Below, one piece after another: positions 1 through 9,057 of a stretch of 64,000 nt of DNA. Under the pieces are notes generated by a model. It was not told where the DNA came from. It worked only from the letters and a program-made list of their open reading frames with translations, and did not search any database. Position 1 is the stretch's first letter. Each line of letters starts with the position of its first letter. The stretch is from positions 92,433 to 156,432 of the forward strand of contig NZ_BAGJ01000135.1 in NCBI RefSeq assembly GCF_000308775.1. Reading direction: 5' to 3'. The position numbers were made by a program, and so were the translations under genes. The stretch is from Nocardia testacea NBRC 100365 (GTDB lineage: Bacteria > Actinomycetota > Actinomycetes > Mycobacteriales > Mycobacteriaceae).

Positions 1-454
1 CACCGAGGGCTACCGCAGGTTGATGGAGCCGACCGGCGCGCTGGACGGCGAGCACTGGTCCAATCTCGCTCAGTTCGCCTTCACCGATCCGCGGGCCCGC
101 GAGGTCTACCCGGATTGGGGTCATCTGGCCGACCACCTGGTCGCCACCCTCAAACAGGGCCCCTTCCGCGCCGACCCGGAGATCGCGGCGCTGGCCGACC
201 AGCTCACCATCACCGCGGGCGCGGCGTTCACCGACCGGGTCGCCACGGTGCCGAATCTGCCCGCCGCCACCGGCGTGACCCGGATGGCGCACCCCACCGC
301 CGGGACGCTGCGGCTGGCCTTCGAAACCCTGGACCTTTTCGCCGACGACGATCAGCAGTTGATCGTCCACCTGCCCGCCGACCCGGCGACGGCCGCCGCC
401 CTGGACCGCCTCGCCGGCCACCGCCCCGGCAACCTGCGGGCCGTCCCGAGCTGA
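1..454 (+). CDS. XRE-family regulator with MmyB-like ligand-binding domain (3' part)
   Basis: The frame is open from the first bases of the window to a TGA at 452-454, so the gene starts upstream and only about 150 C-terminal residues are visible. The pattern NL-x3-FTDPRAREVYPDW, followed by a helical stretch, an MAHP-x2-G turn and a final strand (QQLIVHLPADP), resembles the MmyB-like ligand-binding domain found behind a helix-turn-helix in many actinobacterial regulators. The DNA-binding half lies outside the window. The ligand is unknown. The gap to prfB is only 65 bases and shows no terminator, so some readthrough into prfB is possible. Confidence 0.7.
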   Translation, partial: TEGYRRLMEPTGALDGEHWSNLAQFAFTDPRAREVYPDWGHLADHLVATLKQGPFRADPEIAALADQLTITAGAAFTDRVATVPNLPAATGVTRMAHPTAGTLRLAFETLDLFADDDQQLIVHLPADPATAAALDRLAGHRPGNLRAVPS

Positions 455-519
455 CCGGCGGCGGTCTCCGCGGGCCGCGCGGTACACCGCGACGGACGCT
501 CCTAGTAGCCTTGAACACC

Positions 520-1641
520 GTGCATCCAGACGTGACCGCCGACCTCGCCGAACTCGACGCGACCCTCAAGACCGTCGAATCGGTCCTCGATATCGAGGAG
601 CTGCGCCGCCGTATAGACGAGCTGGAGCACCAGGCCGCCGATCCCGAGCTCTGGAACGACCAGGATCACGCGCAGCGGGTCACCAGCGAGCTCTCGCACG
701 CCCAGGGTGAACTGCGCCGGGTCGAGGAGTTACGGCAGCGGCTCGAGGATCTCCCGGTGCTCTACGAGCTGGCCGAGGAGGAAGAGGGCGAGGCGAAGAC
801 CAGCGCGCTGGCCGATGCCGATGCCGAGCGGGCCGCGCTGCACAGCGATGTGGAGGCGCTCGAGGTCCGCACGCTGCTCTCGGGCGAGTACGACAAACGA
901 GACGCGCTGGTCAACATCCGCTCCGGCGCCGGTGGCGTGGACGCCGCCGACTGGGCCGAGATGCTCATGCGCATGTACATCCGCTGGGCCGACCGGCACA
1001 AGTACTCGGTCGAGGTCTACGACACCTCCTACGCCGAAGAAGCCGGTATCAAGAGTGCCACCTTCGCGGTGAAGACGCCCTACGCCTACGGCACCCTCTC
1101 GGTGGAGATGGGCACGCATCGGCTGGTCCGGATCAGCCCGTTCGACAACCAGGGCCGCCGCCAGACCTCCTTCGCCGAGGTCGAGGTGCTGCCGGTGGTG
1201 GAGACCACCGACCATATCGAGGTCCCGGAAACCGATATCCGCGTCGATGTCTACCGGTCGTCGGGTCCCGGCGGCCAGAGCGTCAACACCACCGACTCGG
1301 CCGTGCGGATCACCCATATCCCCACCGGGATCGTGGTGACCTGCCAGAACGAGAAATCGCAGCTGCAGAACAAGGTGTCGGCCATGCGGGTGCTGCAGGC
1401 CAAACTGCTGGAACGCAAACGGCAGGAGGAGCGCGCCCAGATGGATGCGCTCAAGACCAACGAGGGCGCGTCCTGGGGCAACCAGATGCGGTCCTATGTG
1501 CTGCACCCGTACCAGATGGTCAAGGATCTGCGCACCAACTACGAGGTCAACAATCCCTCGGCGGTACTCGACGGCGATATCGACGGATTCATCGAATCGG
1601 GGATCCGCTGGCGGATGAGTACAGTGCTCCAGGAGAGCTAG
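520..1641 (+). CDS. prfB: Peptide chain release factor 2
   Basis: Class I release factor that recognises UGA and UAA and triggers peptidyl-tRNA hydrolysis in the ribosome. The 373-residue product contains the codon-recognition tripeptide SPF (in RISPFDNQ) and the universal SGPGGQSVN loop whose GGQ enters the peptidyl transferase centre. The N-terminal third is a Glu-rich helical domain. I start at GTG 520 (VHPDVTADLAELD), which aligns with mycobacterial PrfB as I remember it; TTG 511 in the same frame is an alternative. There is no in-frame UGA near codon 25, so the autoregulatory +1 frameshift of enteric prfB is absent. It heads the prfB-mscS-ftsEX series. Confidence 0.95.
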   Translation: MHPDVTADLAELDATLKTVESVLDIEELRRRIDELEHQAADPELWNDQDHAQRVTSELSHAQGELRRVEELRQRLEDLPVLYELAEEEEGEAKTSALADADAERAALHSDVEALEVRTLLSGEYDKRDALVNIRSGAGGVDAADWAEMLMRMYIRWADRHKYSVEVYDTSYAEEAGIKSATFAVKTPYAYGTLSVEMGTHRLVRISPFDNQGRRQTSFAEVEVLPVVETTDHIEVPETDIRVDVYRSSGPGGQSVNTTDSAVRITHIPTGIVVTCQNEKSQLQNKVSAMRVLQAKLLERKRQEERAQMDALKTNEGASWGNQMRSYVLHPYQMVKDLRTNYEVNNPSAVLDGDIDGFIESGIRWRMSTVLQES

Positions 1642-1698
1642 CGGTCCCGGGATCCGGGGCTCCGCAGGCTGTTCGGTGGTGCGAGAGCAGGTGGTCTG

Positions 1699-2574
1699 AT
1701 GTATTCGGACGGGTCCGAGGCCCTGGCGCTGTCGCTGGCGGCGTCTTCGGAGGTCACATCGTGGCTGCGGTCGTCCGGCCTGGAGATCGTGCTGCTGATC
1801 CTCGGGGCGATGCTGTTCGCCCGCTTCGCCACCTACGTTCGCGACCGGGTCACCCAGAAGATCGATTCCGGATTCCGCGGCGGTGACGCGCTGGTCCGCT
1901 CCGAGGAGGCCAAGCACCGGCACGCGCTGGCCCAGGTGCTCACCTGGGTGGTGCTCACCGTGGCCTACGTGCTCGTCGCCATGGAGGTCCTGGGACGCAT
2001 CGGATTCTCGATGTCGGGCCTGGTCGCGCCCGCGGCGGTCCTGGGTGCCGCGCTCGGTTTCGGCGCGCAGCGCATCGTGCAGGACATCCTGGCGGGGTTC
2101 TTCCTCATCACCGAACGGCAGTACGGGTTCGGCGATGTGGTGCGGATCGCGGTGACCGGTATCCAGGATCCGGCCGAGGGCACGGTCGAGGATGTGACAC
2201 TGCGGGTCACCAAACTGCGTAATCCGGATGGTGAGGTGATCACCGTCCCGAACGGCCAGATCGTGAAAGTCACCAATCTGTCGAAGGATTGGGCCCGCGC
2301 GGCGATCGATGTCCCGGTCTCGGCCAGTGCCGATATCATCCGGATCAACGAAGTGCTGCACGAGGTGGGCGGCCAGGCCTACCAGGACCCCCGCCTCGAA
2401 CCACTGCTGCTCGACGAGCCGACGGTGATGGGTGTGGAGGACCTGACCGTGGACCAGATGAATATCCGGATGGTCGCCCGGACGCTGCCGGGTAAACAGT
2501 TCGAGGTGAGTCGCGAGTTACGGGTACGCGTGGCCGCGGCCATGCGCCGGGAGGGCTTGAATGCGCGCCCGTAG
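1699..2574 (+). CDS. Small-conductance mechanosensitive channel, MscS family
   Basis: 291 residues. Three hydrophobic segments are seen at about residues 25-46, 74-95 and 100-125; the third contains the Gly/Ala-rich pore-helix pattern AAVLGAALGFGAQRIVQDI and leads into the conserved GDVV beta-domain entry. The C-terminal half is the soluble vestibule. The role is release of osmolytes on hypo-osmotic shock. The ATG is preceded by AGCAGGTGG. Mycobacteria have a similar gene between prfB and ftsE (Rv3104c, from memory). Its stop codon overlaps the start of the next small ORF by 14 bases, which suggests translational coupling. Confidence 0.88.
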   Translation: MYSDGSEALALSLAASSEVTSWLRSSGLEIVLLILGAMLFARFATYVRDRVTQKIDSGFRGGDALVRSEEAKHRHALAQVLTWVVLTVAYVLVAMEVLGRIGFSMSGLVAPAAVLGAALGFGAQRIVQDILAGFFLITERQYGFGDVVRIAVTGIQDPAEGTVEDVTLRVTKLRNPDGEVITVPNGQIVKVTNLSKDWARAAIDVPVSASADIIRINEVLHEVGGQAYQDPRLEPLLLDEPTVMGVEDLTVDQMNIRMVARTLPGKQFEVSRELRVRVAAAMRREGLNARP

Positions 2575-2716
2575 ATCGACCCTGATCCTGGCGGGCGGCT
2601 GGGTGGCGACGTTCGTGCTGTACCTGTTCGTCAAACCGGATCAGATCGCACCCGCGAAACCGGCGCCGGCCCCCGCCGTCCATCAGGTCCCTGTCCAGGT
2701 GATTCCCGTCCGATAG
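2561..2716 (+). CDS. Small single-pass membrane protein, 51 residues
   Basis: ATG at 2561 opens a 51-codon frame that overlaps the end of mscS and stops at 2714-2716, 56 bases before ftsE. The product begins MRARRSTLILAGGWVATFVL: a basic start and one hydrophobic helix (about residues 7-22), then a Pro/Ala/Val-rich tail. Mycobacteria carry a longer proline-rich membrane protein at the same place (Rv3103c, from memory), which supports this being a real gene. Its position between mscS and ftsEX suggests an envelope role, but the function is unknown. No recognisable domain. Confidence 0.6.
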   Translation: MRARRSTLILAGGWVATFVLYLFVKPDQIAPAKPAPAPAVHQVPVQVIPVR

Positions 2717-2772
2717 CGGGGACGACACGGCCCGCGGGCCGCTTCGTTATCGAATGGTTACACTGTCTCCTC

Positions 2773-3461
<689 letters not shown>

Positions 3462-3462
<1 letters not shown>

Positions 3463-4367
3463 TGCGCGCGGGATTCCTGTTCGGCGAGGTCTCCGAGGGG
3501 CTGCGCCGCAATGTCACCATGACCATCGCGATGATCCTGACCACCGCGGTCTCGCTGACCATGCTGGGCGGCGGTCTGCTGGCGGTGCGGATCGCCGACA
3601 AGACCGAGCAGTACTTCCTGGACCGGCTCGAGGTGCGGCTGTACCTTACCGAGGACGTGTCCGCGACCGATCCGGATTGTGTGAACGATCCGTGCCGGAC
3701 GCTCATGGCCGATCTCGAGGCCGTCGACGGCGTGGAGAACGTGCAGTACCTCAATCGGGACGCGGCGATCCGGGAGGCGAAGGAGAAAACCTTCAAGGAC
3801 CAGCCGGAACTCGCCGAATACGTGAGCGAGACCCCGCTGCCGGCCTCGCTGCGGGTCAAGATGACCGACGCGTCGCTGTACCCGACGATCTACGAGCAGT
3901 TCTACGAGCGGCCCGGCGTCGGCATGGTCCGTAACGACAAGGACATCGTGGACCGGCTGGTCAGCCTGTTCGACGGCCTGCGCAACGCGGCCTTCGGTAT
4001 GGCGCTGCTGCAGGCGGTGGCGGCCCTGCTGCTGATCGCGAACATGGTGCAGATCGCGGCCTTCACCCGGCGTACGGAGGTGAGCATCATGCGCCTGGTG
4101 GGCGCCACCCGCTGGTACACCCAGCTGCCGTTCCTGCTGGAGGCGGTGGCCGCCGCACTGGCCGGCGGATTGCTGGCCACGGCCGGCCTGTTCGTGGCCC
4201 GGCCGCTGGTGATCGACCGGGCGCTCGGTGACCTGTTCGCCAGCAATGTGTTCCCCCAGATCACCTTCGACGACATATTCACCACCGCGCTCATGGTGAT
4301 GCCGGTCGGCGTGCTGTTCGCCGGTCTCACCGCCTACGCGACCCTGCGCTGGTACGTGCGGGAATAG
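3462..4367 (+). CDS. ftsX: Cell division protein FtsX
   Basis: Membrane partner of FtsE, 301 residues. One N-terminal transmembrane helix (about 21-43) is followed by a large extracytoplasmic domain (about 45-165) and three C-terminal helices (about 170-195, 218-245, 267-290), the usual FtsX topology. The external domain holds a close cysteine pair (CVNDPC) that could form a disulfide. In mycobacteria this domain contacts the peptidoglycan hydrolase RipC. The ATG overlaps the ftsE stop. In relatives smpB usually follows; here the next gene is fadE24 after a strong hairpin. Confidence 0.96.
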
Positions 4368-4427
4368 CCGGCCGGAGGCCGCGGCCCGGGTGACGACATC
4401 TCCCACCCGCGGCGACTCCGGCGACCG

Positions 4428-4462
4428 AGAACGCCCGCCCCGGGTCCCGGGGCGGGCGTTCT
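4428..4462. terminator. Hairpin after ftsX
   Basis: Perfect 17-base arms (4428-4444 and 4446-4462, AGAACGCCCGCCCCGGG and its complement) around one central base. There is no U-run, as is common for actinobacterial terminators. It separates ftsEX from the fadE promoter. Confidence 0.6.
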
Positions 4463-4513
4463 GGGCTTCATCGGCCGCGATTCCGCGTCCGCTCACCAGG
4501 ACGTAGAGACCAC

Positions 4514-4563
4514 TCGACGCCTTTCTTACTCCGCAGTAAGATAGCCTTACTCCGCAGTAAGAT
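4514..4563 (+). promoter_or_regulatory. fadE24 promoter with two tandem palindromic operators
   Basis: Two identical 16-base palindromes, CTTACTCCGCAGTAAG, lie at 4525-4540 and 4546-4561 with centres 21 bases apart (two helical turns), so both face the same side of the helix. A promoter-like TCGACG (4514-4519), 17-base spacer, TAAGAT (4537-4542) overlaps the first copy, and a second TAAGAT lies at 4558-4563. A repressor bound to both would cover the -10 region and the transcription start. The symmetry and spacing suggest a TetR-type dimer pair. The regulator is not encoded next to it. Confidence 0.7.
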
Positions 4564-4600
4564 ACCCGGGGTCCGACCCTCACCCCCGCGCGAGAAACAG

Positions 4601-6010
4601 GTGATGATGAGTATTCGAGACAGCGCTACCGAGCGGCGGCCGCACCACGGCGACCGCCAGGAGAACGGGGTGGGCCTGCACCAACCCAAACGGGACTGGA
4701 TGGGCGCCGCCATGCGGGTCATGTCGACCATCACCGGTTCGGAGCTGGCCGAGAAGTACAACCTGCGCAAGCCGATCGACCGGGTCACCTACCAGAGCAC
4801 CAAAACCGGATTCCGCACCCTCGGCGCCGCCACCCGCGCCTTCAACAAGGTCGCCGGCGGCGGGGCGCCCAAGCGACTTCCGGACAACGAGTCGAAGACC
4901 AAGGACTACTTCGACCTCACCCCGACCGACGAACAGCAGATGATCGCCGAGACCGTGCGCGAGTTCGCGGCCGAGATCCTGCGCCCGGCCGCGCACGACG
5001 CCGACGAGGCGGCCGCGGCGCCGGCCGATCTGCTCGGCCGGGCCGCGGAACTGGGTATCACCCTCATCAATGTGCCCGAGGAACTCGAGGGCGCGGCCAC
5101 CGAACGCGGCGCGGTCACCAACACGATGGTCGCGGAGGCCCTCGCGCACGGCGATATGGGTCTCGCGCTGCCACTGCTCGCGCCGAGCGGTGTCGCGGTC
5201 GCACTGTCCCAGTGGGGTACCGACGCCCAGCAGCAGACCTACCTGCCGGCGTTCACCGGGGAGAACGTGCCACAGGCCTCGGTGGTCATCAGCGAGCCGC
5301 GTGCCCTGTTCGATCCCTTCAGCCTGCAGACCAAGGCGGTGCGCTCCCCCAGCGGATATCGGCTGACCGGGGTGAAGAGCCTGGTGCCCGCGGCCGCCGC
5401 CGCGGAGATCTTCGTGGTGGGCGCCGAACTCGACGGACGTCCCGCCCTGTTCGTGGTGGAATCCGACGCCAAGGGCCTGTCGGTGGAAGCCGATCCCAGC
5501 ATGGGGCTGCGCGCGGCCGGGCTGGGCCGGCTGGTCCTGGACAATGTGGCAATCGCCGCCGACGCGATCCTCGGTGAGGGCGACGCCACCCGGCACGCCG
5601 CCGACTACCGCGACGCCGTCCAGCTCGCCCGCCTCGGCTGGGCCGCGCTGGCCACCGGCACCGGGCAGGCCGTACTCGACTACGTGATCCCCTACGTCAA
5701 CGAGCGGGAAGCCTTCGGCGAACCGATCAGCCACCGGCAGGCGGTCGCGTTCATGGTCGCCGATATCGCCATCGAACTCGACGGTCTGCGGCTGGTCACG
5801 CTACGCGGCGCCGCCCGCGCCGAACAGGGCCTCACCTTCGCCCGCGAAGCGGCGCTGGCCAAGAAACTGGCGGCGGACAAGGGGATGCGCTTCGGGCTGG
5901 ACGGTGTCCAATTGCTCGGCGGCCACGGCTTCACCAAGGAGCACCCGGTCGAACGCTGGTACCGCGATCTGAGGGGTATCGCGGTTGCCGAGGGCGTGGT
6001 GTTGGTCTGA
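4601..6010 (+). CDS. fadE24: Acyl-CoA dehydrogenase, FadE24-like
   Basis: Flavin-dependent acyl-CoA dehydrogenase, up to 469 residues. Compared with ordinary acyl-CoA dehydrogenases (about 380-400) it has an N-terminal extension of about 90 residues, as M. tuberculosis FadE24 (Rv3139) does in my memory. The core runs from DYFDLTPTDEQQMIAETVREF through a middle beta domain to the C-terminal helical bundle with LDGVQLLGGHGFTKEHPVER and RDLRG. Starts at 4601 (GTG), 4604 or 4607 (ATG) are all possible; the weak GAGAAACAGG favours the later ATGs. It is followed 40 bases later by fadE23, giving a two-gene operon behind the tandem operator. The exact acyl substrate is unknown; the M. tuberculosis pair is reported as isoniazid-induced. 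Confidence 0.88.
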   Translation: MMMSIRDSATERRPHHGDRQENGVGLHQPKRDWMGAAMRVMSTITGSELAEKYNLRKPIDRVTYQSTKTGFRTLGAATRAFNKVAGGGAPKRLPDNESKTKDYFDLTPTDEQQMIAETVREFAAEILRPAAHDADEAAAAPADLLGRAAELGITLINVPEELEGAATERGAVTNTMVAEALAHGDMGLALPLLAPSGVAVALSQWGTDAQQQTYLPAFTGENVPQASVVISEPRALFDPFSLQTKAVRSPSGYRLTGVKSLVPAAAAAEIFVVGAELDGRPALFVVESDAKGLSVEADPSMGLRAAGLGRLVLDNVAIAADAILGEGDATRHAADYRDAVQLARLGWAALATGTGQAVLDYVIPYVNEREAFGEPISHRQAVAFMVADIAIELDGLRLVTLRGAARAEQGLTFAREAALAKKLAADKGMRFGLDGVQLLGGHGFTKEHPVERWYRDLRGIAVAEGVVLV

Positions 6011-6050
6011 GTTCCCGGCGTCGTCACAGCTTTTTTCCCAGGAGACTTCC

Positions 6051-7271
6051 ATGATCAATCTCGAACTTCCCAAGAAACTGCGGGCCAGCGCCAACCAGGC
6101 CCATCAGGTGGCCGCACAGATCTTCCGGCCCATCTCGCGCAAATACGATCTCGGCGAGCACGAATACCCGGTGGAGCTCGACACCATGGCCGCCATGGTC
6201 GACGGACTCAGCGATTCGGGCACCCAGAAGATCAGCGGGGCCAGCGGCGGCCGCGCCGATGACGAGGCGCCCTCCACCGATGTGCTCGTCAATGCCAACG
6301 GCGGCAATATGTCGGCGCTGCTCAACGCCCTGGAGACCTCCTGGGGCGATGTCGGGCTCATGCTCTCCATCCCCTACCAGGGGCTGGGCAATGCCGCGAT
6401 CGCCGCGGTGGCCACCGACGAACAGCTCGAACGGTTCGGCAAGGTGTGGGCGTCCATGGCGATCACCGAACCGAGCTTCGGATCCGATTCGGCCGCGGTC
6501 ACCACCACCGCAGTGCTCGACGGCGACGAATGGGTGCTCAACGGCGAGAAGATCTTCGTCACCGCGGGGCAGCGTTCCACTCATATCGTGGTGTGGGCGT
6601 CGGTGGACCGCAGCCTGGGCCGCGCCGCCATCAAATCGTTCGTGGTCCCGCGGGACGCTCCCGGCCTGTCGGTGGCCCGGCTCGAACACAAGCTCGGTAT
6701 CAAGGCCTCCGATACCGCGGTGCTGCTGCTGCAGGACTGCCGGATTCCGAAGGACAACATCCTCGGCAGCCCGGAGGTACACGCGGAGAAGGGCTTCGCG
6801 GGGGTCATGCAGACCTTCGACAACACCCGCCCCCTGGTCGCGGCCATGGCCATCGGCGTCACCCGCGCCGCGCTGGAGGAACTGCGCACCATCCTCACCG
6901 ACGCGGGTATCGAGATCTCCTACGACACCCCGCCCAACAATCAGCACGCGGCGGCGGCCGAATTCCTGCGAATGGAAGCCGACTACGAATCCGCCTACCT
7001 GCTGGCCCTGCGGGCGGCCTGGATGGCCGACAACAAGAAGCCCAATTCGCTCGAGGCGTCGATGTCCAAGGCGAAGGCTGGCCGAACCGGCACCGATGTG
7101 ACGCTGAAGTCGGTCGAACTGGCCGGCGCGCTCGGATACTCGCAGCGGCTGCTGCTGGAGAAGTGGGGCCGGGACTCGAAGATCCTCGACATCTTCGAGG
7201 GCACCCAGCAGATCCAGCAGCTCATTGTCGCCCGACGGGTCCTGGGGAAGACCAGCGCCGAACTGAAGTAG
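6051..7271 (+). CDS. fadE23: Acyl-CoA dehydrogenase, FadE23-like
   Basis: 406 residues, second gene of the fadE pair. ATG 6051 has a good CAGGAGAC site. FAD-binding and domain signatures are visible: MAITEPSFGSDSAAVTTTA in the middle domain and KILDIFEGTQQIQQLIVARR at the C-terminal FAD-binding end. The actinobacterial FadE family includes alpha2beta2 heteromers encoded by adjacent, diverged fadE genes, so FadE24 and FadE23 may form one enzyme; that is inference from adjacency and sequence difference. Transcription ends at the hairpin at 7281-7319. Confidence 0.88.
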   Translation: MINLELPKKLRASANQAHQVAAQIFRPISRKYDLGEHEYPVELDTMAAMVDGLSDSGTQKISGASGGRADDEAPSTDVLVNANGGNMSALLNALETSWGDVGLMLSIPYQGLGNAAIAAVATDEQLERFGKVWASMAITEPSFGSDSAAVTTTAVLDGDEWVLNGEKIFVTAGQRSTHIVVWASVDRSLGRAAIKSFVVPRDAPGLSVARLEHKLGIKASDTAVLLLQDCRIPKDNILGSPEVHAEKGFAGVMQTFDNTRPLVAAMAIGVTRAALEELRTILTDAGIEISYDTPPNNQHAAAAEFLRMEADYESAYLLALRAAWMADNKKPNSLEASMSKAKAGRTGTDVTLKSVELAGALGYSQRLLLEKWGRDSKILDIFEGTQQIQQLIVARRVLGKTSAELK

Positions 7272-7280
7272 ACATCGGAT

Positions 7281-7319
7281 GGACCGGTGTGGGCTCCTCC
7301 GGCGAGCCCACACCGGTCC
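7281..7319. terminator. Bidirectional terminator between fadE23 and the hydrolase gene
   Basis: Perfect 16-base arms (7281-7296 GGACCGGTGTGGGCTC, 7304-7319) around a 7-base loop, followed on the plus strand by GAATTTCC. It serves convergent genes ending at 7271 (+) and 7356 (-). Confidence 0.75.
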
Positions 7320-7355
7320 GAATTTCCTCCGGGCGACGCCGGGGGTGTCCGGAAA

Positions 7356-8288
7356 TCAGGGCAGCGGCACCCAGGAGGTACGTCCGGCGCCGTCGCGGGC
7401 GACCGTACCGAATACGACGTCGGCGAAATGATTGCCGAAGGCCAGGTCACCGGTCGCGGCGAGTTCGTCGACCAGCCGGTTTCTCGCCTGTGCCGAGGCG
7501 ACCCGATCGTGGTCCACACCAGAGGACCAGTGCGGATACCGGACCTGTAGCGGCGTGTGCAGCGCATCACCGAAGGCGAGCAGACGCCGACCGCCGGAAG
7601 TTATCGAATAGCTCGTATGCCCGGCGGTATGACCCGCCGCCACCATCGCCCGGACGCCGGGGAAGATCTCCTCGCCGTCGGCGATCGTGCGGACCCTGGG
7701 GCTCATCACCTCGAGCATGCCCGGGGTCACCGCGTGTTCGGGCGACGGGTGCCGGTGCGCCCATTCCATTTCGGCGACCAGGTAATCGGCGGCGGTGAAC
7801 ACCGGGTCGCCGGCAACGGCCGGATGGCCCGCCCAGCCGATGTGGTCGCCGTGCAGATGTGTGAATGCCACCGCCTCGATGGTGTGCGGCGCCCGGCCGG
7901 CCCGCGCCAGATTCTCCAGTAGCGCGCCGCCGCCGAGAGCGCCGATCAGCACGTTGCCCGGGTCGTCGGGCACCGTAACCGGTCCGACGCCGGTATCGAT
8001 CAGCAGTGCGCGGTCCCCGAGTTCGACGAGCAGCCCGCCGATACCGGCTACCAGATACCCCTTCTCGTCGAGGTGATCGGCGTGCGCCACCCAGTCCTCG
8101 GCGGTGGTGTCGGGCAGCCAGCCGCGCGGCGCCAGGCCCACCGCCCCGTCGGGAACGTAGGTGACGATCAGCTCACCCAGTCGGATCGACCGGAGGCGTC
8201 CCGGGCGGCGCAGGCGTTGCCCGGCATCGGGTCCGGTGGTTACGGCGATCGGATCGAGGGTCTCGGCGGTCGGATGGACTGCGGTCAC
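7356..8288 (-). CDS. Metallo-beta-lactamase-fold metallo-hydrolase
   Basis: 310 residues. The metal-binding motif HLHGDH (in FTHLHGDHIGWAGH) is intact, as are the later ligands AGHTAGH, the aspartate in FGDALH and a final histidine in GNHFAD, so it should bind two metal ions and be active. The substrate cannot be told; relatives include lactonases and sulfur-ester hydrolases. I start at GTG 8288 because AGGAG lies 8 bases upstream. An ATG at 8336 in the same frame abuts the operator and is less likely. It is transcribed away from the MarR gene across a shared operator region, so the MarR protein probably controls it. Confidence 0.85.
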   Translation of the reverse strand: MTAVHPTAETLDPIAVTTGPDAGQRLRRPGRLRSIRLGELIVTYVPDGAVGLAPRGWLPDTTAEDWVAHADHLDEKGYLVAGIGGLLVELGDRALLIDTGVGPVTVPDDPGNVLIGALGGGALLENLARAGRAPHTIEAVAFTHLHGDHIGWAGHPAVAGDPVFTAADYLVAEMEWAHRHPSPEHAVTPGMLEVMSPRVRTIADGEEIFPGVRAMVAAGHTAGHTSYSITSGGRRLLAFGDALHTPLQVRYPHWSSGVDHDRVASAQARNRLVDELAATGDLAFGNHFADVVFGTVARDGAGRTSWVPLP

Positions 8289-8344
8289 GGTGGGACTCCT
8301 GGCTCGGATGGTGCGTGGCGGTCGGCCACTCGCCATAAGCTTAA

Positions 8345-8378
8345 AGTTGCAACTATTAGAGTTGCAACTATTTAAGTT
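8345..8378. promoter_or_regulatory. Tandem MarR-type operators between hydrolase and marR genes
   Basis: The palindrome AGTTGCAACT occurs at 8345-8354 and again at 8360-8369, and a half-site AAGTTG follows at 8374-8379. A -10-like TAAGTT (8373-8378) for the MarR gene overlaps the third element. Symmetric TTGCAA-cored sites in a divergent promoter next to a marR gene are the classic autoregulated arrangement. Confidence 0.7.
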
Positions 8379-8404
8379 GGATGAATTTCGCTAGGATCGT
8401 GACC

Positions 8405-8845
8405 ATGAGCGATTCACCCGTGACGCACGCCGAAAGCCTCGCTGCCGCGGAGCGTGAACTGTGCGGGCTGGTCAACGCGCTCAACCACCGCATCGAGAAC
8501 CATGTACGCCTGCGAGCCACCCCGCTGGGCCTCAGCGCGCCGCAGGCGGTCGCCCTCCGCGAGCTGACCGGCCCGATGACCATGCGCGAACTGGCCGAGC
8601 GAATGAGCTGTGAGCCGTCGAACGCGACATTCATCGTCGACCGGCTCGAGGCGAACGGCCACGTCGAACGCCGCGCCCACCCCACGGATCGGCGCGCCAA
8701 ACAACTCGTCCTCACCCCGGCGGGCAGCGAACTGCGCGCGCGACTGCTCGACCTGCTCGCGGCCGATTCGCCGTTACAGCCCCTCACCCGGCAGGAACAG
8801 CAAACTCTGCAGCAGTTGCTCCAGCGCGCGGTCACCGCCGGCTGA
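8405..8845 (+). CDS. MarR-family transcriptional regulator
   Basis: 146 residues with the winged-helix core: TMRELAERMSCEPSNATFIVDRLEANGHVERR (helix-turn-helix plus recognition helix) and the wing HPTDRRAKQLVLTPAG. ATG 8405 is chosen because AGGA lies 8 bases upstream; ATG 8381 in the same frame lies almost on the predicted -10 box. Such proteins bind as dimers to short palindromes and are released by small phenolic or oxidising ligands. The likely targets are its own promoter and the divergent hydrolase gene. Confidence 0.85.
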   Translation: MSDSPVTHAESLAAAERELCGLVNALNHRIENHVRLRATPLGLSAPQAVALRELTGPMTMRELAERMSCEPSNATFIVDRLEANGHVERRAHPTDRRAKQLVLTPAGSELRARLLDLLAADSPLQPLTRQEQQTLQQLLQRAVTAG

Positions 8846-9057
8846 TCCGGCGCCGATATCGGATACGAAACCGGGACCGACCGGCCGCGCGGCGGTCCTG
8901 GACACCACCGGGACCGAGTGACAGGGTGTGTTCGATCGGACGGCCGGTACGCCGGATTCGCTTTCCGCTCTCCCGCCGCACCGGCACGAGTTCCACCACG
9001 CAGCACCACACCGAGTCACTGAGCAGTACCCCGGACACCCCTGCAAGGAGACTGGTT

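Noticed and set aside
730..2361. Long open frame antisense to prfB and mscS
   Set aside because: High-GC genes leave open antisense frames. The product is His/Asp/Arg/Gly-rich without motif, and the sense genes are certain.
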